Shown piece after piece: positions 1 to 31,212 of a stretch of DNA of 64,000 nt. Each line of letters starts with the position of its first letter. Position 1 is the first letter of the stretch. Below the pieces are notes generated by a model, which saw nothing but the letters and a program-made list of their open reading frames with translations, had not been told where the DNA came from and did not search any database. The stretch is from Pogona vitticeps (Eukaryota; Chordata; Lepidosauria; Squamata; Agamidae), in contig NC_135791.1 in the NCBI RefSeq assembly GCF_051106095.1, positions 7,795,001-7,859,000 on the forward strand, in the 5' to 3' direction. The position numbers and the translations under genes are program-made.

Positions 1-181
1 CAGTGATCTCCTGCCGGGCTGGGCCTTCTCTCCCTGTGAGCCTTTGAGAAGAGATTAGAATCAGACCACACAAGGTTGCCTAGTCCAAATCTCAGGCTCT
101 GGGAATGCAACCAAATTCTGTCTTGCAAAGCAAAAGTTGCCCACTTCTAACCTATGTGTGTATCACTAGTATCTCATCTAA

Positions 182-19710
<19,529 letters not shown>

Positions 19711-20640
19711 CCTGGAAATGCTCCCTCCAACTATCCACACATACCAGTGCTGCTTCTCTTGACTCTGCACGAGCCTTGCCTGGATTTCAGGGAGGCAGAA
19801 CCCATCCCAGCAAGACAGCCATTTTGAGGCATTTCCTCAAATGCGTATCAGGGCCAAGTGCCTTTGGAAAGACTTGTTCTTGCTCTCCCTGTGGATTTTT
19901 CTTGTTTTGTTTTTTGTTTTAAGTGTATAGAGAGACTATTTGTAAAGGGTTGTGTATAGGCGCAAGAGTTTATGGCTCACTGCCTGTCACACAGCCAGTT
20001 TCCTCCACCTGCGAACAACCAAGTTTTGGACAAGATGATGCTTCTACAATCCAAATCTGGTACAGCTGGAATAATGTTCATTTTGCCCTCTCATCAAAGT
20101 CACTCCAACAGAGGGTTTTATTTTTCTCTTACTCCCTCTGCCTATTCAGATACTCTCCCTTTGATGTAATCTATGACATCTCATGTGCACAAGCTTCTTT
20201 GATTTCACATTCTTCATCTTTCAAGCAACATGATCGCTGTCCAAGAGATTTTGAACATCATTTTCTCCCCTCTTTCCTTTCTCCTTTGGATATCACATTA
20301 TTATGGACACACTCACCTGTAATGCCAGAATTATTACTAATTTTCAACATCCTTGAATCCAGTGACTAATGCCAGTGACTAATGCCAGAAATATCTAGCT
20401 TTTGAACATGAAATGTTCTTGTAAGAAAACTGTTTTTCCATGGGGAAGATATCAGGTTTTCTAGGTGAGAGGGTTGTCTTTTCTTTTTAAAAATTCTGTC
20501 CAGATAGCACAACCCAGAGCCTCATGATGCAGTGCAAAAAAATCAGCTTGGCTCTGTCTCTTTTTTTAATTTAAATGATTCTGTGGCTGGTAACTCAGGG
20601 TTTCTGTCTGAATTTTCAAATAAAACAGATGCAGTTGAAG
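19711..20640 (+). other. RPS6KA1: RPS6KA1 3' UTR (inferred end)
   Basis: About 930 bp from the stop to just past the only good AATAAA. It is free of recognisable repeats, unlike the DNA immediately after it (a hAT MITE starts at 20,695). It contains a short 13-bp tandem duplication (ccagtgactaatg twice) near 20,360-20,390. The exact cleavage site cannot be seen. Confidence 0.65.
20619..20624 (+). promoter_or_regulatory. RPS6KA1: AATAAA polyadenylation signal
   Basis: Canonical AATAAA about 910 bp after the stop, followed within 40-60 bp by a T/GT-rich stretch (ttgtactcacc, ctttgttgtactcc). This is the most plausible end of RPS6KA1 mRNA in the window. Confidence 0.65.
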
Positions 20641-20694
20641 AGGTTTTACTGATTATCCTTGTACTCACCCATCCATCTTTGTTGTACTCCAGGT

Positions 20695-20821
20695 CAATGG
20701 TTCTCAATCTTTGGTCCCCAGATGTTGACCTCAACATCTAGAAGCTCCATATGACTAGGGATCAGGGATTGTGGGGTTTGTAGTCCAACAAAATATACAG
20801 ACCAAAGGGTAAGAATCACTG
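20695..20821. mobile_element. hAT-type MITE
   Basis: 127 bp, starting caatggttctcaatctttgg and ending ccaaagggtaagaatcactg: inverted ends of the CAGTGGTTCTCAACCTTTGG hAT class. The interior has ttgtggggtttgtagtcc. The flanking 8-mers ctccaggt and ctctacat agree at 5 of 8, so this is an old insertion. Confidence 0.75.
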
Positions 20822-21039
20822 CTCTACATTTCTATATTGCATCTGCTCTGTACGTAAGAAGACAATCTGACCCACTCTTACAATCTCTGGCACAGAAAAT
20901 TCTGTATGTCTTAAAAATCTCTCCTGTTGTAGTTCCGACATGAGAGGGCCTGCCATGATTGTTAACTGTGTGGTTTCCTGGTTCTTTGATGAAAGAGAAC
21001 AAGAAGAGATATGTTACATCAAAAAGAGTGCAAGGGAAA

Positions 21040-21287
21040 GGAAGCTTGGAGCTAAGTTTGTCCATAGACCGTTTCTGTGGTCACGTGGCCAGCGTGACTA
21101 AACACAGAATACCGTTACCTTCCCAACGTGGTGGTACTTATTTATCTACTTGGACTTCTAGGTTGGCAGGAGATGGAACAAGCAACAGGAGCTCACTCTG
21201 TTGCGTGGCTTCAATCTTACGACGGCTGGTCTTCCGACCTTGCAGCATAGAGGCTTCTGCGGTTTAACCTGCAGTGCCACCATGTCC
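21040..21287 (-). mobile_element. Sauria-type SINE, 3'-truncated
   Basis: The same family as 10,953-11,285: on the minus strand, gacatggtggcactgcaggt, then cgtaagattgaagccacgca, gctcctgttgcttgttcc, cctgccaacctagaag and gtagataaataagtacca. It stops before the BovB-like tail (the plus-strand left edge is gaagcttggagc), so the 3' tail is missing or diverged. Confidence 0.82.
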
Positions 21288-21728
21288 CATGTCTCATTAG
21301 TTAGCAGTAATTCTACAATTTAATGTATGCACACATAGATCAACAGCGCGATTCTGGCATCTGTTAGACTTCTATTTGCACATTTAGTGAATTTCCTCCA
21401 GATAATTAATTGCAGGTGTTGGTTTTTAACATATTAATGTATAGTAAGTCAATTTCTGCCCTTTTGAAAGAAATTTTCACTGCTATGAGTACTACATTTA
21501 AAAATTTCAAATTAATGGAATTTGGAAGAGAAATCACAATAATGAACATGGACCAGAAATGCCATGCATGTTTTAAATGCTATTTGCAAGAGAGAGGCTA
21601 CTTAAGGAGGCTTTTGTTCTTTTTTCAAGTGGTAACCTGAGAGCACTTGATTGATAACTTGCATTTCCATTGTGATCAAAATGTTCAAGACAGATTCCAA
21701 AAACTACTATAAAATAAACTTAATGGTA

Positions 21729-22134
21729 CAGGAAAATTGCTGTTAAGCAAAATCTTCGTCAAGAAAAAAAAAACCCATTGGAATGCATTGAAAACCTGTC
21801 AATGCGTTCCAATGGGGGAAATACCTCATCGTCCAGCGAAGATCGCCCATAGAGAACAGCTGATCAGTTGTTTAAAATCACTGTCTTCCGAAGCAGGGAT
21901 CTGGAAAACAGCCATTTTGCGGACGGAAGCCATTTTACAAAGGGAAGCCATTTTGTGGAGCCAGAAAAATCGTCGTTTAGCAAACAAACGGTTCGCGAAG
22001 CAGGCTCCTAATCAATGTCAAGCAAAAAAACCCCATTGGAACCATCGTTTTGTGATCGCAATAGCGATCGCAAAAAACTCATCGTAAAGTGATTTTTACG
22101 TCATGTGGGGTAAGCGTCTAGTGGGGCACCACTG
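21729..22134. mobile_element. Tc1/mariner-type MITE, older copy
   Basis: 406 bp between TA dinucleotides (21,727-28; 22,135-36). The right end reads ggggcaccactg (inverse of cagtggtgcccc). The left end has kept only cagg. The interior carries an 18-bp hairpin around 21,774-21,818 (cccattggaatgcattga ... tcaatgcgttccaatggg) and three GCCATTTT motifs spaced exactly 18 bp apart. It shares modules with the copy at 23,643. Confidence 0.75.
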
Positions 22135-22427
22135 TATAGTGAAGATAAAAGATGTGCATTTCAGGTAAGAACAGTTTGAAATGTTTTGGACTTCAACTCC
22201 AAGAAGCTCAGATACAATGGCCAATGTAAAGAATTGTCAGATATATAGCCAACTATATCTAGAGCAGCAAAGACTCATTCATTTGAGGCTAGCATATAAC
22301 TTTCCCTGCCCCCGTTTTGACTGTATTTTCCTACAGTCAAACTTGGTAAATATTGGCAAGTTCTAGTTTTTCAGATACTATCTGCTAATATCAGTTTATT
22401 AGATGCACCTAATTATTAGCAGATTCC

Positions 22428-22592
22428 CTCTGTGGTGTAATTGATAGAGTGACAGACTAGGACTCTGGGGAACAGGGTTCAAATCCCTGCTCAGACATAG
22501 AATGGGTAAAACCAATCCTTAAATATCTTTCTTACTTTTTATGGTTACTGTTTCGACTTGACAGCACAAAACTACTGACGGGCTGGTTTATT
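22428..22592 (+). mobile_element. tRNA-derived SINE with RTE-type tail
   Basis: Head tgtggtgtaattgatagagt (A box), then ctggggaacagggttcaaat ccc (a perfect B box, ggttcaaatccc), then a degenerate body and tail ttcgacttgacagcacaaaa. The tail matches the RTE LINE 3' end in this window. Confidence 0.78.
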
Positions 22593-22599
22593 CTAACCT

Positions 22600-23450
22600 A
22601 ATTATTAGAATATTTATTCTGCCAATGTATTCAGTATATCCCCTCTTTTCTTTTTCTGTTTTCCAGAGGAGGTGAAAAGAAGGTAAATTTTAATTACATT
22701 CCGCACTTTACTGGTTGGAGGTGCCCCACATTAGTTGATGTGCAGCTATAGTGAATGGTGAAAGTTACAGTCCACCATGTCTAGAGGGTGCCAGATTGTA
22801 GAAGGCTGATACTAGTCCTAAGGGGAGGTATTTTTGTGAGGGATGCTCCTTGGTATCTATATAAGGTATGATAGGAGGCACCAAGCCAATTGGGCTCAAT
22901 CTGGAGGCTACTGAAAAAAAGGTATGAGGTTTTGCTGCTTTCAAATCTCTGTGATTTTAATGTATAAAGAGCAGTAGAAAGAAGTACATACTAGTATATT
23001 CGTCCTTGAGAAGAGATTAAGGGGAGACACTGTAGCATTCTTCAGGTTTCTGAAAAACTGTCATGCAGCATATGGAGTAATTTATTCTCTGCTGCTACTT
23101 TTACAGCAATAAACTACCGTAACTGCCCTGCAACTTATTTCTTCTTATGCAGGTAGTACTTGGATTTTATTCTCATCCAAACAAAAGCCCAGGACAACAA
23201 TACATAAGAGGAGCTTGACACACCAAATGACAGTTATCATTCAGAAATACATATCAAATTAAAGTGCAACTTCAAATAGCCATTTTCCACTCAAGACTTG
23301 CCAATAGGCTATCTAATAGCCAATTATGAACAACTTTCACTTTCAGGTGACCACCCAAGGAAGCTTTATAAACATCATCTCTCCATCCTCCTATCCTATT
23401 TCCTTTGACGCTGCAGATAATTTTATACAGACCAGGCTACTGAAAGTGTA
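22600..23450. other. Intergenic, nothing recognised
   Basis: AT-rich sequence without a readable repeat family, apart from a short aaggtgccccacattag-like piece near 22,720. No coding signal on either strand. Confidence 0.4.
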
Positions 23451-24200
23451 ACAGTCTACATTGTAGGTTGGTTAGGAAGACACAAATGAGAGAAGGAATA
23501 TAAAATGTCTTATGTGCCAAGTGCCATATCAGACAAGTAAATGGGTTCTAGATCAAATCACATCACAAGCTAAAATGACTAAACTGAGGCTATTGTACTT
23601 TAGACATGTCATGAGGAGATTGGAATCATGTGAAAGACAATACAGTGGTGCCTCGCAAGACGGGTGCTCCGTTTAATGATGAATCCACATTACGAGGTTT
23701 TTGCGATCGCAAAACGATGTTTTGAATGAGGGAATTTCGCTGCGCGACAATTGGTTCCCTGTTTCAGGAACCGATTTTCGGCTCCCGACGATCAAAACAG
23801 CTGATCGTCGGGGGTTCAAAATGGCCGGCGGGTGCTCAAAATGGCTCCCCGCTGTGTTTAGGAGCCATTTTTCGCTACACAGGCACCCGAAAATGGCTGC
23901 CCCTATGGAGGATCTTGGCTGGACGGTGAGTTCTTAGCCGATTGGAACGCATTAACCAGGTTTTAATGCGTTTCAATGGCTTTTTTTTTCGCTTAACGTT
24001 TTCATTCTACAGCGATTTCACTGGAACAAATTAACGTTGTAATGCGAGGCACCACTGTAATGCTAGAATGGGAAAAAAGAAAAGCAGACCATGAGATGCA
24101 TTGACTCCATCAAGGAAGCCACAGCAAAATCTGAGCAGGAATGTTAATGATACGATTTTTAGAAGTCGTTAATCAAGCAACATGACAGCACATAACAACA
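23450..24200 (+). mobile_element. RTE-type LINE 3' end, interrupted by a MITE
   Basis: Before the MITE: actaaactgaggctattgta then cttagacatgtcatgagg-like wording, corresponding to LRLLYF.HVMRR of the RTE ORF2 C-terminus. After it: atgctagaatggg, ccatgagatgcattgactcc, aggaagccacagc, gagcaggaatgttaatgata, and tail gacagcacataacaacaaca. The two halves join at a single TA when the MITE is ignored. Degraded, 5'-truncated. Confidence 0.72.
23643..24057. mobile_element. Tc1/mariner-type MITE with intact ends
   Basis: 415 bp starting CAGTGGTGCCTCGCA and ending TGCGAGGCACCACTG, with TA on each side (23,641-42; 24,058-59). The internal palindrome cccgacgatca/tgatcgtcggg (11-bp perfect arms at 23,784 and 23,802) and four AAAATGGC/GCCATTTT motifs are visible. 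It has no transposase frame, so it is non-autonomous. It keeps many CpGs and is likely younger than the copy at 21,729. Confidence 0.9.
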
Positions 24201-24565
24201 ACAAATCTCAATTGCAAATGAAGCAGACAATGCATCCTGGTATTTTCGACATAGCAGGAGTTCCCTGCTCTGGTTGCATGTAGAATCAGCCCAGCATACT
24301 AATTTGTTCCTATGTACAACTATATTCTCACAGCTCGAGGCAGTGCAGAAAGTATGGACATGTTTGTCCAGGAGACTTGCCATTGTTTGTCTCTATTTTA
24401 AAACACCCTGTGAATCATTTTCTTGTATTTAGAACATTTACAAAGTTTCTGGAGAAAAAGGAAGACAGCATTTCTGGATTGCCACTTCTTTTTCAGTTAG
24501 GACATCTGCTCCCTTAATTTTGTTCCATCAGTGTAGTGGCTGGTCTATCTCAATTATGTCAATTA

Positions 24566-24607
24566 GAGATTCAATGCTGAGTTACTGAGATTCAATGCTG
24601 AGTTACT
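24566..24607. repeat. Perfect 21-bp tandem duplication
   Basis: gagattcaatgctgagttact occurs twice in direct succession (24,566-24,586 and 24,587-24,607) with no mismatch, so it is a very recent slippage or repair duplication. Confidence 0.95.
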
Positions 24608-24609
24608 GA

Positions 24610-27185
24610 AGTGAGCTGTTTTTTTCTTTCCTTGGTAGAATAAAGAATCCAAATTGTGGACATATTATTAGACTGCTTTTTGTTGGTTTACAGATGAGAA
24701 AACTAGTTTTAATGGAGCCAGTGGGGACAATGCTAGTCAAAAAATAACCACTAATTTTTAAAATATTAAATGTTTATTTAGCTTCTGAGGTCCAAAGATA
24801 CTTGTATCTCTTCCATTCAACTAATGGTTTGCTGTTACAATCCTGTTCAGTCCATTCTGGCTTTTCTAGATCAGTACATAAATGCACAGCAAGGCAGTAT
24901 ACTTTCAGTAAGTATTGTATCTTGAATTTTTATCTCTACCCAACAGCATGTTCCCTCCTCACTCCACTCCAATTCAACAATTATTACAATGTTCACCAAT
25001 ATCCTAACTATTCAAACTTACTGCTAAGCTGCGAAACAATTAATGGTTGTATTATACAATGTCTATTAACAAAGTAAGCAAATTGCTGAATAATTATAGA
25101 AAGAATTTCAGTGTATTGGGTACAACATGTGGACTTGTCTTTTAACATGGGTAACAAGAAGCCTATTATCAAGAAAAGCATATTACCAGAGAAATACACT
25201 TAAGCCCAATTCTACTCAAATACTGTATGTGCTTTCCATCTGAAAAACAAGAAACAATCTCAAAAACCTCAGGTTACCTGGATGAGCATCCAGCTAGATC
25301 ACTTTGCCCGTAAAAACCTAACTTAGTTTAGATCATACACTGACCTGTAAGAAACACTACCTAAATATGGGGGGTGCGGGGGAGGCCTTTGCAAGAAACA
25401 GTATCCTTCAAAAGCTTTTCCTTCAAAAGCTACTGAGAACCAGTTTGGGCACCAACAACTACAGCCTCAGCCCTATGCTACTTTGCATGTGAATACAGTA
25501 CACTAGTCTGGTGAGGGTTCAACCGATGGAAAGCAAAACAGGTAGTCACAACATTCCATGAAAACTGTAGAATCATTACTGGATGCCCAAAGCAACCCCT
25601 ATTGATAAAATCAATTACCTAGCAGACATTGCACCAAATGACATGGAGAGAGAGAGCAGCTAACAGTGAAAGAGTCAAAGCAATCAAATGCACATCCCCT
25701 CTTTGGCTACCATCTCACCCTTCCCAGCTTTAAATCAAAGAAAAATAATTTTGGAATGTTTGTGAAACCTGAAGGAACAGGAGAGAATGCCAAGACTATA
25801 ATGTGGAAAGAAGGAATTCCCACATATCAAAATGAATGGAACCTCAGAACCAAAATCAACCCAGGAAAATGGGGGGGGGGGGTTTGCACCAACACAGTGC
25901 TTTGTGAATGTGAAGAACAGAAAACACACTTATCTGTGTACTCTAAGCCCCCTCTATACAAGAGCTACAGAAGACTTTACATTAGCTGCCCCAAACGTTC
26001 TTGATGTTGGATACAACTTGTTGGACACAAATTAGTTGATATATTTATTAATTATGATGAGTTTCTGGCATAAGCAAAGAAAGATGAACGTTTCTACTCC
26101 AGGTATGACCTGAATGCAGGATTCCATCAAAGGAAGCCACACTTTAGTTCAGATTCATTACTGGACATAATAAAGGTTCATTATGCATAATGCTATAAAG
26201 CAGCAGCAAAAGGAGTTCAGCAAAATTTGGAAAATTACTTTTTTTGGACTAAAACTCCCAGAATCCTTCAGCCAGCATTGTCACCTTTGGAATTTCTCAA
26301 AAGTTTTAATCCAAAATGCAATACAACTAACAAAAACTGTAACACTCCCAGATTTGAGTTTTTTATATAAACATTAAAGCTAATAGAAGATAGCAACTCA
26401 GATGTTTAGTTAAGCTTTTCACTCAGATCTACCAGACATAAATCATTCCTGAAATCTGCCTGAGGTGTAGTTTAATCCATTATTCAAAAAAGAAAATGTC
26501 AGTTTGTTGTGACCACGAAACAGGAAAATTAATAAACCACTTGCTTAAGGTTTACTTGAAAGTAGTAAATGCTATAATCTGTAAGAAGTGCAGAGAAGTT
26601 GCAGGAGACATATAATTTGGATTTTCAGTAGGATTTGGAATCATTAAAACACTATTTTGCATACATGTACTTAGGGGAGAGAGAGACTGTGCCATGAAGA
26701 CAGATAGATGTCTTTTATTTACTACATTTGACAAAGTCCTGTCAGAACAAACTGCATTTTTAATAAACAAAGCTCATAATTCAAAAGGTATAGTGTATAA
26801 CTAGCAACCTGTACTGTCAATAACAAATTACAATTGCACTGAAGGTTAGATGACAGAATATATACATACAGTATAAGCAGAGAAATACAATATGAGAAGG
26901 ATACAGATTCTTGTCATTGCTTTTCAATTGGTAATTTTAAAGCATCTTTAGAATAGTGCTTGCTACAAATTACAGTATCATTGAAAATGGGGAGGTTAAC
27001 AACACCCAATGTGTAAATGATACTAATATCTGACAATTTGCAAGGGTTACTAAATAACATCTTCAGAGTCAATATCTAGTCTAAAAATGAATATTAAGAT
27101 TATCAAGATAATCAGTGAAAAGCAAGTAACCCAAGAGATCTAAAATGAAAATGTGTTGATTTAAAATGTGGTTGTATGAAGAGTG
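24610..27185. other. Intergenic, mostly unrecognised
   Basis: AT-rich DNA with no supported gene. Short pieces of known repeat wording occur (aaactcccagaatccttcag near 26,255, a hAT MITE fragment), plus a G-run at about 25,871-25,881. The open frames here are short and without family resemblance. Confidence 0.45.
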
Positions 27186-27189
27186 GGAT

Positions 27190-27735
27190 CATTGTTATTG
27201 TTATGTGCCACCAAGTTGTCTTTGATCTATGATGATCCTATGAATGAGTGATCTCCAAAAGGTCCTGTCATCAATAGCTTGCCCAGCTCTTGCAAACTGA
27301 ATGATGTGGCTTCGTTCTGGAGTCAATCTATCTCACATTTGGTCTTCCTTTCGCTGCATTCATTTCCATTTAGCATCTTTTCCAGTTAGCCAAGCCTTCT
27401 CATGATATATCCAAAGTAAGACAGTGCCAGCTTCCTCCTTGTTGATTCTAGAGAGAATTGTTCACCTTTCTGGTGGTCAATGGTATCTGCAAAACTCTCC
27501 TCCAGCCCGCTTCAATTAATCATTTTTTCCTGTCAGCTTTCTTAGCTGTCCAACTAACACATCTCTACATAGTACTGTAATCAGAAATACAATGGTGTGG
27601 ATAATCTTGGCCTGGATCTCCAGGAACACATTCTTACACTTCATAATGTTTTCTAGTTTCTTCATAGCTGTCCTTCCACGTCTCAGTTTTCCTCTGATTC
27701 TTGGCTGTAGTCTCCATTTCAATTAAGGACTGAAC
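27190..27735 (-). mobile_element. RTE-type LINE 3' end
   Basis: The plus-strand left edge, gttattgttatgtgccacca agttgt, is the reverse of the tail ...acttggtggcacataacaataac. Upstream on the minus strand, an open stretch (27,516-27,722) reads LRRGRTAMKKLENIMKCKNV and EIQAKIIHTIVFLITVLCRD, the RTE ORF2 segment after the reverse transcriptase. 5'-truncated and degraded. Confidence 0.75.
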
Positions 27736-28229
27736 CAAGATATATAAAATGTACAGCAATTTAAGGACTGGTGGTAAAAACACTCTTTAAATATCTCACT
27801 TACCTTGAAAGCCCTGTTAGGGTTGCTGTAGGTCACTTCCAACTACTCTTAAGTTGCAGACTGCTTTGCAATATTGCTCCAGAATTTTTCCTGGGATTTA
27901 TTTTAAATATTTTTATCCCATCTTTCTTCTTAAAAAGAACCCAAGGCGGATTGATATAAAGCTAACTTGTCTGCTGTTCCCAGGTACCTCCTTTAAACCT
28001 TTTTGGAAAACAGGGACTATGTTAAGCTTCCTCCTGTCATACAACACTTCAACCGGCTTCCATTAGTTCAAGAAAATAATTTTCAATACATATCTAGCCC
28101 TGCAGATTTGAAGTCATTCAAATTAATAAGGTATTCAGCTGCAATCCTGTCCCTCAACTTTTACTTCATATTTGTTTGGAAGAGCATAGACTGCTTTTGG
28201 GGAAACACCTTTTCTTTGGTGTCTGTTAT

Positions 28230-29420
28230 CACTGTTCCATCTCCATTAAGCTATTTCTTTTTTCTGTCCTTTACTATGGATGTACTTGAAGAATGCTTTT
28301 TGTTTCTTTTATCAGCTCTTGCTAATCTCAGCTCATTCTCAGTTTTTGCCTTCCTACTGCCATCCCTGAAATTGCTACTTATTCATATTCTTCCTTTATG
28401 ACCTGGCCTTCTTTCTACTTCCTATATATGTTTTTTTTCAGGTCCTCTGCAGCTTTTCGTGAAGCCACATTACTGTAGTCTGTTTTGCTTTATTCCACCT
28501 TTTTTTCTTCTTGGAATTCTTTATAGTTATGTCTTTAAAATTTCCTTTTTAAGAAACTCCCACACATTTTAGATGACTTTTCCTGTTAGGATCTCCTTCC
28601 ATGGGACCTATCATTATTCTGAGTTTATCAAAATTGGCTTTCCTAAATCCAGTGTATATATGTGGCAACACTCTGCTTTTGTATTCAAAGAGAACATGGT
28701 CACTTTCCACCAGAGTTCCCCTTACTACCACTTTCTCCACCATGTCATGCCTTGTCTATTGGCTAGAATCAAGTAAAGGATAACTACTCTTGTAGTCTAT
28801 TACTCCACTTTTTGTAGGAGAAAATTATCAGCAATAAAAGCCAGAAATTTCTTGGAAGAGCCATATTTGACAGAATTTGTTCCCCAAAAGATATCAGGAT
28901 AACTGAAATCTCCCATTATATGTCTCCGTGATTTTTGCATTTTGTTTTCCAAGGTTTCAATCACCTATTCTCCTTGAATGTGCAGTCAGTAATAGTTTCC
29001 GACAATCACATTCCTTTTGCTTTTCACCCCAATTATATTAATCCAGACACTCTGGATACATCCTGCTGTATTTTTGCAGGAATATATATTATTGACATAT
29101 ACTGCAAATACACCTCCCTTTCTATACTACTGAACAATTTTTATCCTTCAGTTGCTCTATTCCAGTCATGGGAGTCATCCAACTAAGTTTCAGTTACCCC
29201 ATTAAGTCCTGAATGAAGGACTAAAGAGTTCCAGTTATTCTTGTTTGTTTCCCATACTTCTGGAATTCATATACAGACATCAGATTGTGTGATTGTGTTA
29301 TTTGTGGCCTGCTCTTGCTTCAAACATTTTTATGAACATTATTACTGGACCCATGAGAGCTGATCAGTGTCCTTCTGACCTGATGGACAATGATTTTCTG
29401 GTTTCAAATTAAAAATAACA
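28230..29420 (-). mobile_element. CR1 LINE, endonuclease region of ORF2
   Basis: On the minus strand the sequence reads [20 protein letters not shown] (CR1 endonuclease MGDFNYPDI.W), then LVESDHVLFEYKSR (the SDHE/V..EFK motif), FRKANFDKLR, and finally the linker KAKTENELRLARADKRNKKH that also occurs in the plus-strand copy at 38,230. It is truncated before the reverse transcriptase. Several breaks; no intact frame. Confidence 0.82.
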
Positions 29421-31010
29421 TAAAATAAGCAAATTAATTGTTTATCCTATTTCTCCTAGGTTTTGTGCCAGCTGTTTTAAGCTTAGCAGCCAACTGAAGG
29501 TTCAAGTTGAGTCATTCCATCTAGGAAGTATGAATTTTGTGTTGGGACTGGCTCTCCACAAAGTGTCAATCACATTAATTTTAAATTACCTCAATAAAGC
29601 CTGGTGTCAAAACGATTAAGGCATGAAGGAGAAAGCACAGATATACACATTTATCTTGCAATTAAGACAAGGACACTTAATTTTGTATCTTCAACCGCCG
29701 AGCTTTTGCAAATCTTAAAATATCTGTCTTCTATGCACACTTGTGAAGCATTAACACACATTAGAATAACATAGGTTAACTACTGCTATATAATTCATGA
29801 GTAAAAATCCTTATAACAGAGTATCATATTCCATTTTGTGTCTTCAAGATTTAAAAGAAATTGAGTAAGTGCAGAGAGAGAAAAAAGACATTAAGTTTAC
29901 GGTATGTACACATTATCAGATATTACTAGAATTTATTAGATTAGTATTATTAATTAATTTGGCCCAATTAAGAACTGTGTGGGGGAATATGAGTAAGTGA
30001 AAGGAAAGGTTCTATGAATGTGATTTGTTTTCAGCCATGCTTTTGACTACCATGCCAATCTTTCTCCCTAAATCTAAGGCTGCCTCAAATTATCTGAGAG
30101 GAGAAACTCCAGACAGCTTTAAGTTTAATCTTCACTATACCCTGACTTGCTTTGAAGAGCAGTCCTTTATGATTAAAAGGTCTATTAATTGGACTATTAA
30201 ATTATTTTCTATCATTTGCAGAAGGACTATAACAATTTAGAGGAAAACTTACAAAAAGGCAAGCATATGCAGAATTTGAAGGTTCCATATGGATCTGAAT
30301 GTAATTCCTTACATAGCCAAAACAGCACCATCCATGCTTGGGGGAATCTTAGTTTTGTAGAACAATAAAATGTGGGCAAAACCTATAAAGAGTAGAAAGA
30401 AACAGCACATTTAAGACTAAGCAAGTCCGTAACATTTTGTTGCAGGTTCCACCCCCACATTTTCAACACCTTCAGTTAATTTATCTGAACTTTGGCTGTG
30501 AGAGACATTATTAGATCTTGGAGGACTGCTGATGTGTTAAGACAGATAGTAAGGAGCCAGATGGATCATCAAATTGACTTGGCAATTTTCAGACAGTGTT
30601 ACAAATAAATACCACTCCTAGATAAACACAGATATAATTTAAAAATTTTAAAAATTAAAATATGCAGGCAATTGTCAGACACAGAAAGTATTATCCATTT
30701 TTTCTACAATTTGACATTTACTTAGCACTAAAAGTGTGCTAGGCTCTATTAAACAGGAATTCAGGGAAACATGGGTATGGAACCTGGCAAGATGTTAGCT
30801 TAATACCGTACTTCCCTTTTTCAGCATCAGAACAAATAGAGAAGTATTGATAATAATCCTATTTTAAGTCAAGGAAATATCAAAACAATATTTCAATCTG
30901 GCAGTATTCCTGTCCATAAATGACAGATGTAAGAGAAAAAGAAAGCAGCAAAAGGAAAAAGATTTGGAAAGTACTGTCAAAAACCAGATATTATAGTCTT
31001 ACGAAGAATG
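29420..31010. other. Intergenic, nothing recognised
   Basis: AT-rich with few CpGs; no repeat family, RNA gene or coding signal that I can support. Confidence 0.45.
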
Positions 31011-31014
31011 TACA

Positions 31015-31212
31015 TGTAACACATTTTATGTACTGTCAAGTCACTTCCAACATATGGTGATCCTAACAAGATATTGACGTATATGACATCTTCAAACAGT
31101 GGTTTACCCTTGCCATACCCCAGTGAATTTCCAAGGTGGAAGGGCGAATTGAACCTTTGTCTCCCGAGTCCTGAGCTGAAGCTTTCTCCATTGCACCACT
31201 CTGCCTCTTGCA
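31015..31212 (-). mobile_element. tRNA-derived SINE with RTE-type tail
   Basis: On the minus strand: aggcagagtggtgcaatgga (A-box region), ggactcgggagacaaaggttcaattcgcc (B box), body ccaccttggaaattcactgg and tail gttggaagtgacttgacagt acataaaa, which matches the RTE LINE 3' end. It sits directly at the left edge of the CpG island. Confidence 0.75.

Noticed and set aside
22428-22500. tRNA gene
   Set aside because: A and B boxes are present, but the sequence cannot fold as a full cloverleaf and continues into a SINE body and LINE-like tail.
27516-27722. Small host gene on the minus strand (68 codons)
   Set aside because: The wording is RTE ORF2, followed by the RTE tail.
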